A stretch of DNA of 36,042 nucleotides from Firmicutes bacterium UBA5010 (GCA_002396645.1 DGYI01000025.1:53953-89994), one strand, 5' to 3'; shown: positions 23,298 through 31,721, counted from the first letter of the stretch. The notes: generated by a model from the sequence alone, not told the origin. Translations and numbers: made by a program.

Positions 23298-24254
23298 GTG
23301 ATAACTAAGGTATCAAAATATGTAAATATGAACATCAGAGATATTTTGTTGAGCCAAGATGAAGATATATTAAAAACTGTTTATGAAATCAGACTTAGAA
23401 TTAATTGCCCTATATTTTTAAAAAGCTCTAATGGAGACTACTTTATAACTAAGGGCAAAATATCAAAAGTATATACAGAAGATTTCTATAAGATTAAAAA
23501 AAGCGATATAGTCTCAACAATAGCCGCTTTGACTTCAAATTCCATACATGCCTATGAAAAGGAAATTGAAAAGGCTTACATAACCATAGAAGGTGGACAT
23601 AGAGTCGGTTTAAGCGGAGACTGCTTATATGAGAAAAATGAGTTTAAGGGCTTTAAAAATATAACATCTTTAAATATCAGAATTGCGAAGGATTTTATAA
23701 ACTGCTCCAACAAAGTCATTAAATATATTATAAAGGACAGCAAAAATATTTATAACACCCTTATTGCAGGAGCTCCGCTATCAGGAAAAACTACATGCAT
23801 AAGAGATTTAGCAAGAATTTTAAGTGACGGATACAGCAATCCTCATTTTAGCGGCTGTGATGTTACCATAATAGATGAAAGAGGGGAAATAGCAGCTATA
23901 CATAATGGAGTTCCGCAATTTTATGTTGGCTCAAGAACAGATGTATTATCATACTGCATGAAAAAAGAAGGCTTTAGTATAAGTATCCGTTCACTTGCCC
24001 CGAGAATTATAATATCTGATGAGCTTGGATCTTCGGATGATTTTGAAACTATTCAATATGCTCTTAAAAGCGGTATTAATGTTATAACAACCGCTCATGC
24101 AAGCTCTGTCGGGGATTTATTTAAAAATATTTATATTAAGGGCATACTGGATTGCGGATTTATTGAAAGGATTATTGTGCTTGATGACAGAAGTCCGCTT
24201 TCAATAAAAGAAGTATATGACAATGTGAGCGGTAGGTATATATATGGCACTTAA
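23298..24254 (+). CDS. spoIIIAA: Stage III sporulation ATPase SpoIIIAA
   Basis: A 318-residue P-loop ATPase, similar to type II/IV secretion ATPases, that powers the SpoIIIA-SpoIIQ feeding-tube complex in the mother cell. Walker A is GAPLSGKT (158-165) and Walker B VTIIDERGEI (189-198). GGHRVGLSGDCLYE and the Gly/Ser-rich SRTDVLSYCMKKEG are typical of SpoIIIAA. The start is GTG 23298, with AAAGGAGG at spacing 9. An ATG two bases before it runs straight into TGA, which gives an AUGUGA start-stop overlap. It overlaps spoIIIAB by 11 bases. Confidence 0.95.
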   Translation: MITKVSKYVNMNIRDILLSQDEDILKTVYEIRLRINCPIFLKSSNGDYFITKGKISKVYTEDFYKIKKSDIVSTIAALTSNSIHAYEKEIEKAYITIEGGHRVGLSGDCLYEKNEFKGFKNITSLNIRIAKDFINCSNKVIKYIIKDSKNIYNTLIAGAPLSGKTTCIRDLARILSDGYSNPHFSGCDVTIIDERGEIAAIHNGVPQFYVGSRTDVLSYCMKKEGFSISIRSLAPRIIISDELGSSDDFETIQYALKSGINVITTAHASSVGDLFKNIYIKGILDCGFIERIIVLDDRSPLSIKEVYDNVSGRYIYGT

Positions 24255-24750
24255 AATAGGAATTTTTTGTTTTATTATAATCTCAGTCAAAGTAATGTTT
24301 GTACTATTTTTCCAAGAGGAAGATAAAAAACTCAGCATGATGAAAGAAACCTCTGATTTTATAGAATTTTTAAGGATTTATTCATGTACAATGAAAATGT
24401 CTTCTGAAGAGATATTATCAAGTTATGGATTTAAGCACGAGAGTGTAAAATCTGTTTTTAATAAATTGTTTTTGGACTTGAAAGAAGAAAATAAGGATTC
24501 GGATAATTCCTTTGATGACTTTTTATACGAGCAAATAAAATCACCATCCGAATTCAATTCAAAGCTCAGCAGAATACTGGAGTTTTACGGCAGCTCAATG
24601 TCCGATATATTGGATGGTAAGTTGTCTTTTTTAAAAAATGACATAGATAAATATATAGATAAATATGAAAACGAGTATAGAGAAAGAAAAAATTTACTAA
24701 ATAAATTGTCGCTTCTTATAGGTAGTTTGATTGCGATAGTTTTAATGTAG
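24244..24750 (+). CDS. spoIIIAB: Stage III sporulation protein SpoIIIAB
   Basis: A 168-residue membrane protein with an N-terminal membrane segment (about 3-20), a long helical region, and a C-terminal membrane segment ending in SLLIGSLIAIVLM. This shape, with coiled helices (EFYGSSMSDILDGKLSFLKNDIDKYIDKYENEYRERKNLLNKL), is like GspF-type secretion proteins to which SpoIIIAB is compared. It lies in the eight-gene spoIIIA operon, overlapping spoIIIAA by 11 bases. Sequence identity in this family is low, so the call leans on position and topology. Confidence 0.9.
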   Translation: MALKIGIFCFIIISVKVMFVLFFQEEDKKLSMMKETSDFIEFLRIYSCTMKMSSEEILSSYGFKHESVKSVFNKLFLDLKEENKDSDNSFDDFLYEQIKSPSEFNSKLSRILEFYGSSMSDILDGKLSFLKNDIDKYIDKYENEYRERKNLLNKLSLLIGSLIAIVLM

Positions 24751-24764
24751 AGGTGGAGGATATT

Positions 24765-24962
24765 ATGGATATAAACATTATCTTTAAGGTTGGGGCAATA
24801 GGATTAATAATAGCAATTTTTACTCAAATACTTTCGCAGACAAAAAGAGAGGAACAGGCAATGTTTGTGACAATAGCAGGTGTTATAGTTGTCATGGCTA
24901 TCATACTGAGCATGCTGAATCAGCTTTTTAACGAGGTTAGATCAATATTTAATATCTATTAA
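24765..24962 (+). CDS. spoIIIAC: Stage III sporulation protein SpoIIIAC
   Basis: A 65-residue protein with two membrane segments (about 6-22 and 33-56) and TKREEQAMF in between, as in other SpoIIIAC. It is a small membrane component of the mother-cell channel complex. I prefer ATG 24765 (GTGGAGG at spacing 5) over GTG 24753, which would include the ribosome binding site in the coding region. Confidence 0.9.
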   Translation: MDINIIFKVGAIGLIIAIFTQILSQTKREEQAMFVTIAGVIVVMAIILSMLNQLFNEVRSIFNIY

Positions 24963-25006
24963 TTAAGTTTAAGTGTTGACTAACCATATCTGAAAGGAAT
25001 ATTGAG

Positions 25007-25396
25007 ATGATATTGATAAAAATTATATTCATTGCTGTTATAACTATACTTTTAAGTATATTGGTATCTAAGGTAAATGAAGAATACAAGCTTTATTTTA
25101 TATTAATTTTTGGCATAATAGCTGTTTTGCTGATTTTTGAAGAGTTAAGAGTACATATAAGCAGTATGCTTGCAGTTTTCAGCAATTACAATATAAAAAT
25201 AGACAACTTCGGTATACTCATTAAAATAGTCGGCATCGCATATATTTGTGATTTTGTTTCAATGATATGCAAGGACCTGGATTATGAATCTATAGGTAAA
25301 AAAATTGAAATGTCCGGTAAACTTATAATTTTAGTATACTCATTTGATATAATACTAAAATTTATTGATGAAGTATTTTTATTAGTGAACAGGTGA
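25007..25396 (+). CDS. spoIIIAD: Stage III sporulation protein SpoIIIAD
   Basis: A 129-residue hydrophobic protein with about four membrane segments (2-21, 28-46, 70-88, and a final one near 108-124). The conserved VGIAYICDFVSMICKDLDYESIGKKIEMSGK resembles the SpoIIIAD signature. It is paired with SpoIIIAC in the membrane part of the channel. GAAAGGAATATTGAG precedes ATG 25007. Its stop is four bases before the spoIIIAE start. Confidence 0.9.
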   Translation: MILIKIIFIAVITILLSILVSKVNEEYKLYFILIFGIIAVLLIFEELRVHISSMLAVFSNYNIKIDNFGILIKIVGIAYICDFVSMICKDLDYESIGKKIEMSGKLIILVYSFDIILKFIDEVFLLVNR

Positions 25397-25400
25397 GATT

Positions 25401-26549
25401 ATGATAAAAAAATACATAGCGCATATAATTATATATTTAGTAGTATTTTCAAGCTTTAGCTGTGCATATGCTGCCGAAAATTATATGCAGAAGGCTCTTG
25501 ATGAGGTTGACACCAACAGCCTTGATAATTATTTAAGAGATACAAGCGATTATTTTAAAAGCAAAAATATTACAATAAAGCAGCTGATAAATGATGCTAT
25601 GAAGGGTAAGATAAATTTTAATATATTAGATTTTTTATCATATCAGTTTCAAAGCGAAAAGAATTTTCTTAAGCAGATGATATCTACTTCAATAAACATA
25701 TTAATAGTTTGTATTGTTTTAACTGTTATAAAATATTTCTCAGAGGAAATAAATAATAACAATGTTTCGGATATAGTCGTTTTTATATCAATAATCATTG
25801 TATTTATAATGGCTGCAAAGGATATAAATTTTGTTAAGGATATTTTGAAAGGTGAATTTCTTAGGTTTAACGGAATCACACAGAATATAAACAGTCTTTT
25901 TCTTGCATTCATGATAACATTTGGGAAAATCGGACTTTTAGAATTTTTTCAGACATATTCACAGTATGTTGTGGGAATGACGACTAATATTGTCTATAAT
26001 TTTACTGAAGCCATGACAGTGATTTTGACTGCGATAATTCTTATAAATAATATCAGTAAATTAGTCAATGCAAAGCTTTTATATAAGTTCTTAAAAAAAG
26101 CCACTTTAATAATTTTATCCGCATATATAATTGTTGTTGTCATAAACTTTTCTGTACAAGGATATATATATTATAAAACGGATAATTTATTTATAAATGC
26201 CGTTAAGGCTATATCTCCGTCTTCGATACCTATGGTAGGCAATGCGGTAAACAACTTCTTTGGTCTGTTTGTAAACAGCGTGCTTTTTATAAAAGATATT
26301 GCCGGATTTGTAATAATTTTATTTGTTTTTTCAATATTTGGGAGTTCTTTAATAAAGCTCTTTATAATATTTATATTATATAGGATAACCGCCGCAATAG
26401 CCGAGCCATTTAATGAAAGCATATCGGCATTGATGCAGGAGCTTTCGGATATTATGTACATTTATCTTGTTTGCTTGGCTACTCCTATAATAATTATAAC
26501 TTCATATTACTCTATAATGCTAAGCTATCTGAACAACATATTTGGGTAA
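25401..26549 (+). CDS. spoIIIAE: Stage III sporulation protein SpoIIIAE
   Basis: A 382-residue polytopic membrane protein with an N-terminal signal sequence (IIIYLVVFSSFSCAYA, cleavage near residue 24) and about seven membrane segments, the usual shape for SpoIIIAE. The loop containing SPSSIPMVGNAVNNFFGLFVNSVLFIKDIAG is a typical conserved block. It is a channel component of the SpoIIIA complex. The distance from spoIIIAD is four bases, and AGGTGAG at the end of spoIIIAD is its ribosome binding site. Confidence 0.93.
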   Translation: MIKKYIAHIIIYLVVFSSFSCAYAAENYMQKALDEVDTNSLDNYLRDTSDYFKSKNITIKQLINDAMKGKINFNILDFLSYQFQSEKNFLKQMISTSINILIVCIVLTVIKYFSEEINNNNVSDIVVFISIIIVFIMAAKDINFVKDILKGEFLRFNGITQNINSLFLAFMITFGKIGLLEFFQTYSQYVVGMTTNIVYNFTEAMTVILTAIILINNISKLVNAKLLYKFLKKATLIILSAYIIVVVINFSVQGYIYYKTDNLFINAVKAISPSSIPMVGNAVNNFFGLFVNSVLFIKDIAGFVIILFVFSIFGSSLIKLFIIFILYRITAAIAEPFNESISALMQELSDIMYIYLVCLATPIIIITSYYSIMLSYLNNIFG

Positions 26550-26561
26550 AAGGTAGAAGAT

Positions 26562-27023
26562 ATGAGAGAAACTATTATTAATATACTAATATTTATTTTG
26601 TTTATAAATTTGATAATGATAATATTTCCAGAAGGCAAAACTCAAAAATACTGTAAGCTGGTTATAAAATTATTTTTATTTATATATATTATTAACAGCC
26701 TCGTATTAAGGGGTACAATTTCTTTAGATGAATTTTTGGACTTTAGCTTCAGAAGTATAGATAATTCAGGTTATGCGGAGAATTATGAAAGAGAAATCAA
26801 CCTTGCTGAGTCTGAAAAAGGGTTTATTACACTAATTAATGAAGATTTATATAACGGAGAGGAGGTCATAAAAAATATAACACTGATTTTTACCGATGAA
26901 ATGGAATTGACAATAAGAGTTTACTTGAATAAAGCTTTGGATATGGAAGGGCAGGAAGATTTAAAGATAAATGTATCAAATATTTTTAACATTAGCAGTG
27001 AAAATGTTAAAATTACATTTTAG
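26562..27023 (+). CDS. spoIIIAF: Stage III sporulation protein SpoIIIAF
   Basis: A 153-residue protein with two membrane segments at the N-terminus (about 4-22 and 30-49), followed by a soluble domain with a ring-building-type fold in the family. The C-terminal FTDEMELTIRVYLNKALDMEGQEDLKINVSNIFNISSENVKITF is the conserved part. It lies in order between spoIIIAE and spoIIIAG. AAAGGTAGAAG gives a modest ribosome binding site. Confidence 0.9.
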   Translation: MRETIINILIFILFINLIMIIFPEGKTQKYCKLVIKLFLFIYIINSLVLRGTISLDEFLDFSFRSIDNSGYAENYEREINLAESEKGFITLINEDLYNGEEVIKNITLIFTDEMELTIRVYLNKALDMEGQEDLKINVSNIFNISSENVKITF

Positions 27024-27044
27024 AGAAAATAGGGGGGGACGAAT

Positions 27045-27626
27045 ATGATTAAAAAGGGCGAAGAGTTTTTAAACATATTAAAGACAAACAAAAAACTCTT
27101 TTACACAGTTTGCTTCTTTGTTTTACTTATAGTGATTTCATTACTTCTGAAATTTGACACATCACCGAAAGAAACAGGTACAAAATCTAATGTTTCAGAG
27201 AATGACAACAGTGCCGGTGCTAAGTCCAGTTATGACGATTATATATTTTCATTGGAAAATAAATTGGAAAATATTATTTCGGAAATAGATGGCATAAACA
27301 ATGTCAAGACTATGATATATACGAAAAACTCTCCGAAATTAGAGCCGATTTATAATGAAAATACAAATACGGAATCAAATATAGAAACAGGAAGCGACGG
27401 CATAAAAAGAGAGATTAAGAGAGACACTATACAAAAACAAGTAGAAGCTAAGGACAGTAGCAATGTGCTTGAAAGATATTATGAATATCCTGATATATCC
27501 GGAGTTCTGATTGTAGTAGATTATTCGGGAGATCAAAATATTTATAAAATTTTGATTAATTCGGTTAAAGTTTTATTAGATGTAGAATTAAATAATATAG
27601 AAATTATTGTTAGCAATAAAAAATAA
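27045..27626 (+). CDS. spoIIIAG: Stage III sporulation protein SpoIIIAG
   Basis: A 193-residue protein with one membrane segment (about 18-38) and a large extracytoplasmic domain. Family knowledge: SpoIIIAG forms large rings in the intermembrane space and shows similarity to secretion-system ring proteins. The visible region YIFSLENKLENIISEIDGINNVKTMIYT and the end ISGVLIVVDYSGDQNIYKILINSVKVLLDVELNNIEIIVSN fit a ring-building motif. AGGGGGGGAC precedes ATG 27045. Confidence 0.92.
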   Translation: MIKKGEEFLNILKTNKKLFYTVCFFVLLIVISLLLKFDTSPKETGTKSNVSENDNSAGAKSSYDDYIFSLENKLENIISEIDGINNVKTMIYTKNSPKLEPIYNENTNTESNIETGSDGIKREIKRDTIQKQVEAKDSSNVLERYYEYPDISGVLIVVDYSGDQNIYKILINSVKVLLDVELNNIEIIVSNKK

Positions 27627-27719
27627 AAGATAAGAAAAAGTTTGAAATACATTTCACAAGAGTTAAATATATTTCAATCTATAGAAGAATTCAAATAATT
27701 CTTTGTCAAATTTTATAAT

Positions 27720-27741
27720 GCCGCAAAGTGGCGAAATGGAG
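27720..27741 (+). promoter_or_regulatory. Hairpin at the spoIIIAH ribosome binding site
   Basis: GCCGC (27721-27725) pairs with GTGGC (27729-27733), with one G-T pair and an AAA loop, just before AATGGAGG. The ATGCCGC/GTGGC pair is nearly the same as hairpin 2 of the dnaG leader and begins at the same distance from the ribosome binding site. Confidence 0.45.
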
Positions 27742-27749
27742 GTAAAAAA

Positions 27750-28361
27750 ATGACTTTTAAAAAAGAAACTTTTGTATTTTTAACATCATTAGCATTAATA
27801 TTAATAATAGGATACATAAATTTAGTTATGTCAAATCCGGCTGATGATAACGAATATGTTTTTGATGAGACAGCTTTGTTGGAAAAACAGGAGGAGTTTG
27901 CAAATTATACTAATGATATAGTTGATAAAACAGATATAGGTACTAATTTAACAGATTCGGAAGATTCCGAAACACTTAATGTGTCTTCACTTGATGAGAA
28001 TATTGATGTAAGCTTTGAAAATTTCAAAATCAGTAAAGCTAAGAACAATTTAGAAATTGTTGATCAAATAGAGAGAAGTATATCAAGCGATACTATATCA
28101 CAAGATACAAAAAATAAGTTTGAAGATTTGCTGGTTACCAAGAATAATCAAATTCAAACAGAAAATAATATTGAAATAATGCTTCAATCTAAAGGATATA
28201 AGAATTTTGTATGCGTTGTGAGCAATAATAATGTAAAAATTATAACTAACAGAGATATTGAAAAGGCTGATGCTACTAAAATACTTGATGTTGTAATGTC
28301 AGAAACAAAATTTGATCCTCAGCAAATTAAAATTGTAAAATTTAATAATAAGGAATTGTAA
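27750..28361 (+). CDS. spoIIIAH: Stage III sporulation protein SpoIIIAH
   Basis: A 203-residue protein with one membrane segment (about 6-27). An acidic, low-complexity linker (about 35-110) leads to a C-terminal ring-building domain (about 125-203, SDTISQDTKNKFEDLLVTKNNQIQTENNIEIMLQSKGYKNFVCVVSNNNVKIITNRDIEKADATKILDVVMSETKFDPQQIKIV). SpoIIIAH pairs with forespore SpoIIQ across the intermembrane space. Unlike the tight spacing in the rest of the operon, 123 bases separate it from spoIIIAG. ATG 27750 follows GGAGG. Confidence 0.92.
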   Translation: MTFKKETFVFLTSLALILIIGYINLVMSNPADDNEYVFDETALLEKQEEFANYTNDIVDKTDIGTNLTDSEDSETLNVSSLDENIDVSFENFKISKAKNNLEIVDQIERSISSDTISQDTKNKFEDLLVTKNNQIQTENNIEIMLQSKGYKNFVCVVSNNNVKIITNRDIEKADATKILDVVMSETKFDPQQIKIVKFNNKEL

Positions 28362-28403
28362 AATTTTAAACTCTCTGCTATAATCATAAAAGGAGGTGCT
28401 AAT

Positions 28404-28784
28404 ATGTCCGAAAAAAGTCAAGTTTTTGAAAATGGTCAAGTAAAAATTTCAGATGAGGTAGTCACTATTATAGCCGGTATAGCTACTATGGAGGTAAAAG
28501 GTGTTCACAGCATGCACACCGGTCTTGTTGAGGGTTTTTCAAACCTATTTTCAAAAAATAATTATTCAAAGGGTGTTAAGGTTGACATTAATGAAAACAA
28601 GGTAACTTTAGATATATTTATTAATGTTGTTTATGGATGTAGAATTAACGAAGTAGCAGAAGAAGTTCAGAAAACTGTGAAAAAGGAAGTTGAAACTATG
28701 ACGGATTTATCCGTTGCTGTTATCAATATTCATGTTCAAAATATTATAACTGAAAAAGCAGAAAAATCAGAGGAAGAGAAGTAA
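28404..28784 (+). CDS. yqhY: Asp23/Gls24 family envelope stress response protein (YqhY)
   Basis: A 126-residue Asp23/Gls24 family protein, with GQVKISDEVVTIIAGIATMEVKGVHSM and VDINENKVTLDIFINVVYGCRINEVAEEVQKTVKKEVETMT. Asp23 members associate with the membrane in some Firmicutes, and YqhY is linked to control of fatty-acid/acetyl-CoA carboxylase in Bacillus, where accBC lie upstream. Here accBC are not adjacent. AAAGGAGGTGC precedes ATG 28404. Confidence 0.9.
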   Translation: MSEKSQVFENGQVKISDEVVTIIAGIATMEVKGVHSMHTGLVEGFSNLFSKNNYSKGVKVDINENKVTLDIFINVVYGCRINEVAEEVQKTVKKEVETMTDLSVAVINIHVQNIITEKAEKSEEEK

Positions 28785-28860
28785 CATAATTTTTAGGTTG
28801 CTTCTCGATATAAAGGTGAAAGCCTACTAAATTACGTGACGGTAAGGTTAAAAGGTAAAT

Positions 28861-29289
28861 ATGAATAGAAAAATCACAAGAGAAGAAGCAGTAAAAATAT
28901 TATACACTATGGATATAAGTAACAGCTATGACATTAACTTAGTTCAAGATTATTTAGAGCATTTTACAAACGAAAGTTCAGATGACCTGGAATTTAATAT
29001 TGAAGCAGTAGATATTGAATACTTGAATAAAACATTGCTGGATGCTATAGATAACTTAGATATTATAGACAAAAAAATTACGGATAATGCTAAGGGCTGG
29101 AAAATAAACAGGATTGCAAAGGTTGATTTAGCTATATTAAGAGTCGCATTGGCTGAAATTATATATAATCCGCTTATCCCGGAAAGTGTATCGATTAATG
29201 AAGCTGTGGAAATAAGTAAAAAATATTCTATAGATGACTCTCATAAATTCATAAATGGAATATTAGGCTCTATATACAGAGGCTTGTAG
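28861..29289 (+). CDS. nusB: Transcription antitermination factor NusB
   Basis: A 142-residue all-helical RNA-binding protein with the conserved KITDNAKGWKINRIAKVDLAILRVALAEI and SVSINEAVEISKKYSIDDSHKFINGILGSI. NusB works with NusE (S10) on boxA in rRNA operons. It lies between the Asp23 gene and the TsaD-like gene, one base before the latter, and xseA follows, as is usual in Clostridia. The ribosome binding site AAAAGG is modest. Confidence 0.94.
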   Translation: MNRKITREEAVKILYTMDISNSYDINLVQDYLEHFTNESSDDLEFNIEAVDIEYLNKTLLDAIDNLDIIDKKITDNAKGWKINRIAKVDLAILRVALAEIIYNPLIPESVSINEAVEISKKYSIDDSHKFINGILGSIYRGL

Positions 29290-29290
29290 G

Positions 29291-30274
29291 ATGAAAAAGT
29301 ACATACTGGGTATTGATACAAGTGCTTATACTACATCATGCGCCCTAGTTGATTATGACGGTAATGTAGTTTGTAATTTCAAAAAAAATTTGGAAGTGCC
29401 AAAAGCTCAAAAAGGTCTCAGACAAGAGACTGCTGTCTTTATGCACTTGAATAATTTGCCGGAGCTATTAGATAGTATTAATATTAATTTTAAAGAAATA
29501 GGCATAATATCAGTGAGTGCTTTCCCAAGAAATGTAGAAAACTCATATATGCCTGTTTTTGTTGTTGGCAGGAACTTCGGAAGAACTCTTGCCAAGGCAG
29601 TGGATGCCGAGTATATCGAGTACTCTCATCAAGAAAATCATATAAGTGCTGCGATAATCGATACATATAAAATTTATGATTATAGTAAAAACAATATTTT
29701 AGCAATTCATATTTCCGGCGGGACATCAGAGTTTTTGGTTTGCCGCAAGATATCAAAAGGATTTTCTGCGAATATTGTTGGGGGTACTAAGGATATAACC
29801 TTTGGTCAGCTTATTGACAGGATAGGGGTTTACTATAATTTTAAATTTCCTTGTGGACAGAATATGCAGGATTATTTAGACAGTTCTGATTATGAGCTTG
29901 ATAAAATTAAGATGATTATGCCTAAAATAGCGGGTGAGGAATTTATTAATTTATCAGGTGTTGAGAATTACTATAAAAAATTAATAGATAAAAAAAGCTA
30001 TGATAAGGAAGTTATAATTTATTCTCTTTTTAGCTATATTGGCAGATGTATTTTTGGCATAATTGAAAAAATCAGCGACAACTATAAATTTGAAAGAATT
30101 ATAGTATCGGGCGGAGTCTCGGCAAATAGATATATAAGAGCTTACATAGAAAATAAATTTCATAAAAAATATGATATTATTTTTCCTAAAACTGAGCTGT
30201 CTGCGGACAATTCGGCAGGCAATGCAATTCTTCCTTTGATAGACAGGTGGTATGATGAAATTAAAGCCGATTAA
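29291..30274 (+). CDS. TsaD/Kae1-like M22 family paralogue
   Basis: A 327-residue ASKHA-fold protein of the TsaD/Kae1 family. GIDTSAYTTSCALVDYDG is the phosphate-binding strand and H113/H117 (SHQENHISA) are the metal-binding His of the family. GLRQETAVFMHLNNLP differs from the GVVPELASRDH of true TsaD. I therefore read it as the Clostridial paralogue commonly found between nusB and xseA rather than as TsaD itself. The product of TsaD makes t6A in tRNA; the paralogue has no known function. It overlaps xseA by 23 bases. Confidence 0.85.
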   Translation: MKKYILGIDTSAYTTSCALVDYDGNVVCNFKKNLEVPKAQKGLRQETAVFMHLNNLPELLDSININFKEIGIISVSAFPRNVENSYMPVFVVGRNFGRTLAKAVDAEYIEYSHQENHISAAIIDTYKIYDYSKNNILAIHISGGTSEFLVCRKISKGFSANIVGGTKDITFGQLIDRIGVYYNFKFPCGQNMQDYLDSSDYELDKIKMIMPKIAGEEFINLSGVENYYKKLIDKKSYDKEVIIYSLFSYIGRCIFGIIEKISDNYKFERIIVSGGVSANRYIRAYIENKFHKKYDIIFPKTELSADNSAGNAILPLIDRWYDEIKAD

Positions 30275-31454
30275 AGTATCATTATTAAATCAATATGTAA
30301 AAAAGTGCTTGAAAAGCAACAGTATATTTTATAATCTATATGTTGAAGGAGAAGTTTCAAACATCAGGATAAGTAAAACAGGTTACACATACTTTACCTT
30401 GGGAGATGAAAGCTCTTCTATAAGCTGTGTTTGTTTTTATCAAGACAGAAGCATTGCCGATGGGGACAAGGTTGTTGTCAACGGAGAACTTACAGTATAC
30501 GAAGCAAGAGGTACTTATCAAATTGTTGTAAATAATATTGAAAAAACAGGACTTGGAAATATATTTAAAGAATTGGAGCTTTTGAAAGCAAAGTTAAAAG
30601 ACAGAGGATTATTTGACAAAAATAAAGAAGTTCCTTTGCTCCCTTCCAAGATAGGTATTATTACATCCAAGAGCGGAGCTGCTATACAGGATATTTTAAA
30701 AAGCTTTAATACAGTAAATGCAGGTTTTGATATATATATTTATGATTCACTTGTGCAAGGTGATAATGCAAAAAACAGCATAATAGAAGGTATAAATTAT
30801 TTTAACACTCAGGAGCCTGTGGATATTATACTTATTTCAAGAGGCGGCGGAAGCTTCGAGGATCTTAAGGTATTTAACGAGATCGAGGTTGCTGAAAATA
30901 TTTTTATGTCTAAAGTTCCTGTAGTAACAGGTATAGGACATGATACGGATATAACATTATCTGATTATACTGCAGATGTTCATTGCCATACTCCTACTGC
31001 TGCCGCTGAATACATAATAAGAGGCTATAAGAACATAAACTTGCAGTTGGAGGCATATTTCAGAGAATTAAACTCTAAAACTAAAAATGAACTTAAACAT
31101 ATTGAGGCAAGCATTAGTACATATCAATATATTTTAAAAACATATAATCCCAAAAATATGCTCATAGGTTTAATTAATGAATGTGAAATGCAAAAAACAA
31201 AGCTGTCAAATCACTTTAACATTGAGCTTAAAAACCGACTAAATACTTTAAATCTGCTATATGAGAGGATTTTAAACCACGATTACAGAACACAGCTTAA
31301 AAACGGGTATTCATTGATATTCAATAAATGTAATAATCTTGTCAAAAATATCGACAATGTAAATGAAGGCGAAAAAATCAAGATATTATTTGATAAATTC
31401 AATATCGAAGCAGAAATTATAAATATACAAGAGTTACAGAAAAGTGTGAAATAA
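30252..31454 (+). CDS. xseA: Exodeoxyribonuclease VII large subunit
   Basis: A 400-residue subunit that, with XseB, degrades single-stranded DNA. The N-terminal OB fold is clear (VEGEVSNIRISKTGYTYFTLGDESSSISCVCF, about 31-62). The catalytic domain contains ISRGGGSFEDLKVFNE (195-210) and PVVTGIGHDTDITLSDYTAD (223-242). The following block reads VHCHTPTAAAE, where the common form has R-A-PTP or similar. The C-terminal coiled coil is short, as in other Clostridia. Start ATG 30252 overlaps the TsaD-like gene. Confidence 0.95.
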   Translation: MMKLKPIKVSLLNQYVKKCLKSNSIFYNLYVEGEVSNIRISKTGYTYFTLGDESSSISCVCFYQDRSIADGDKVVVNGELTVYEARGTYQIVVNNIEKTGLGNIFKELELLKAKLKDRGLFDKNKEVPLLPSKIGIITSKSGAAIQDILKSFNTVNAGFDIYIYDSLVQGDNAKNSIIEGINYFNTQEPVDIILISRGGGSFEDLKVFNEIEVAENIFMSKVPVVTGIGHDTDITLSDYTADVHCHTPTAAAEYIIRGYKNINLQLEAYFRELNSKTKNELKHIEASISTYQYILKTYNPKNMLIGLINECEMQKTKLSNHFNIELKNRLNTLNLLYERILNHDYRTQLKNGYSLIFNKCNNLVKNIDNVNEGEKIKILFDKFNIEAEIINIQELQKSVK

Positions 31455-31464
31455 ATTTCGCTTT

Positions 31465-31478
31465 GTGAAAATTTTCAC
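31465..31478 (+). promoter_or_regulatory. 14-bp palindrome before xseB
   Basis: GTGAAAATTTTCAC is a perfect palindrome in the 56-base xseA-xseB gap, about 30 bases before the ribosome binding site. Its core resembles the first hairpin of the dnaG leader (CGTGAAA-TTT-TTTCACG). Confidence 0.4.
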
Positions 31479-31510
31479 GCCATGAAAAAATTGCGTTGGG
31501 GAGGGTTGAT

Positions 31511-31708
31511 ATGAAGTTTGAAAGTTTTGAAGAAGCTATGGAGGTTTTAAAATCGACGGTTAGTGAATTTGACGATGGAAAGTATCTGAATTTAGAAGAT
31601 TTAGTTCAAAATTACGAAAAAGGAATACTTGCATATAATTACTGCGTTGCCAAACTTGAAGAAACACAAAATAAAATAAAGATAATTGATAATACAACTA
31701 AAGATTAA
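31511..31708 (+). CDS. xseB: Exodeoxyribonuclease VII small subunit
   Basis: A 65-residue helical protein with the XseB pattern (FESFEEAMEVLKSTVSEFDDGKYLNLEDLVQNYEKGILAYNYCVAKLEETQNKI). ATG 31511 has GGGGAGGG at spacing 5, so I prefer it over TTG 31496. The short gap after xseA fits the usual order. ispA and dxs normally follow in Bacillus but are absent here. Confidence 0.9.
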   Translation: MKFESFEEAMEVLKSTVSEFDDGKYLNLEDLVQNYEKGILAYNYCVAKLEETQNKIKIIDNTTKD

Positions 31709-31721
31709 ATTATAAATTTTA

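Noticed and set aside
29291..30274. Annotation as O-sialoglycoprotein endopeptidase
   Set aside because: The family does not act as a glycoprotease in known cases, and the active-site region differs from true TsaD.
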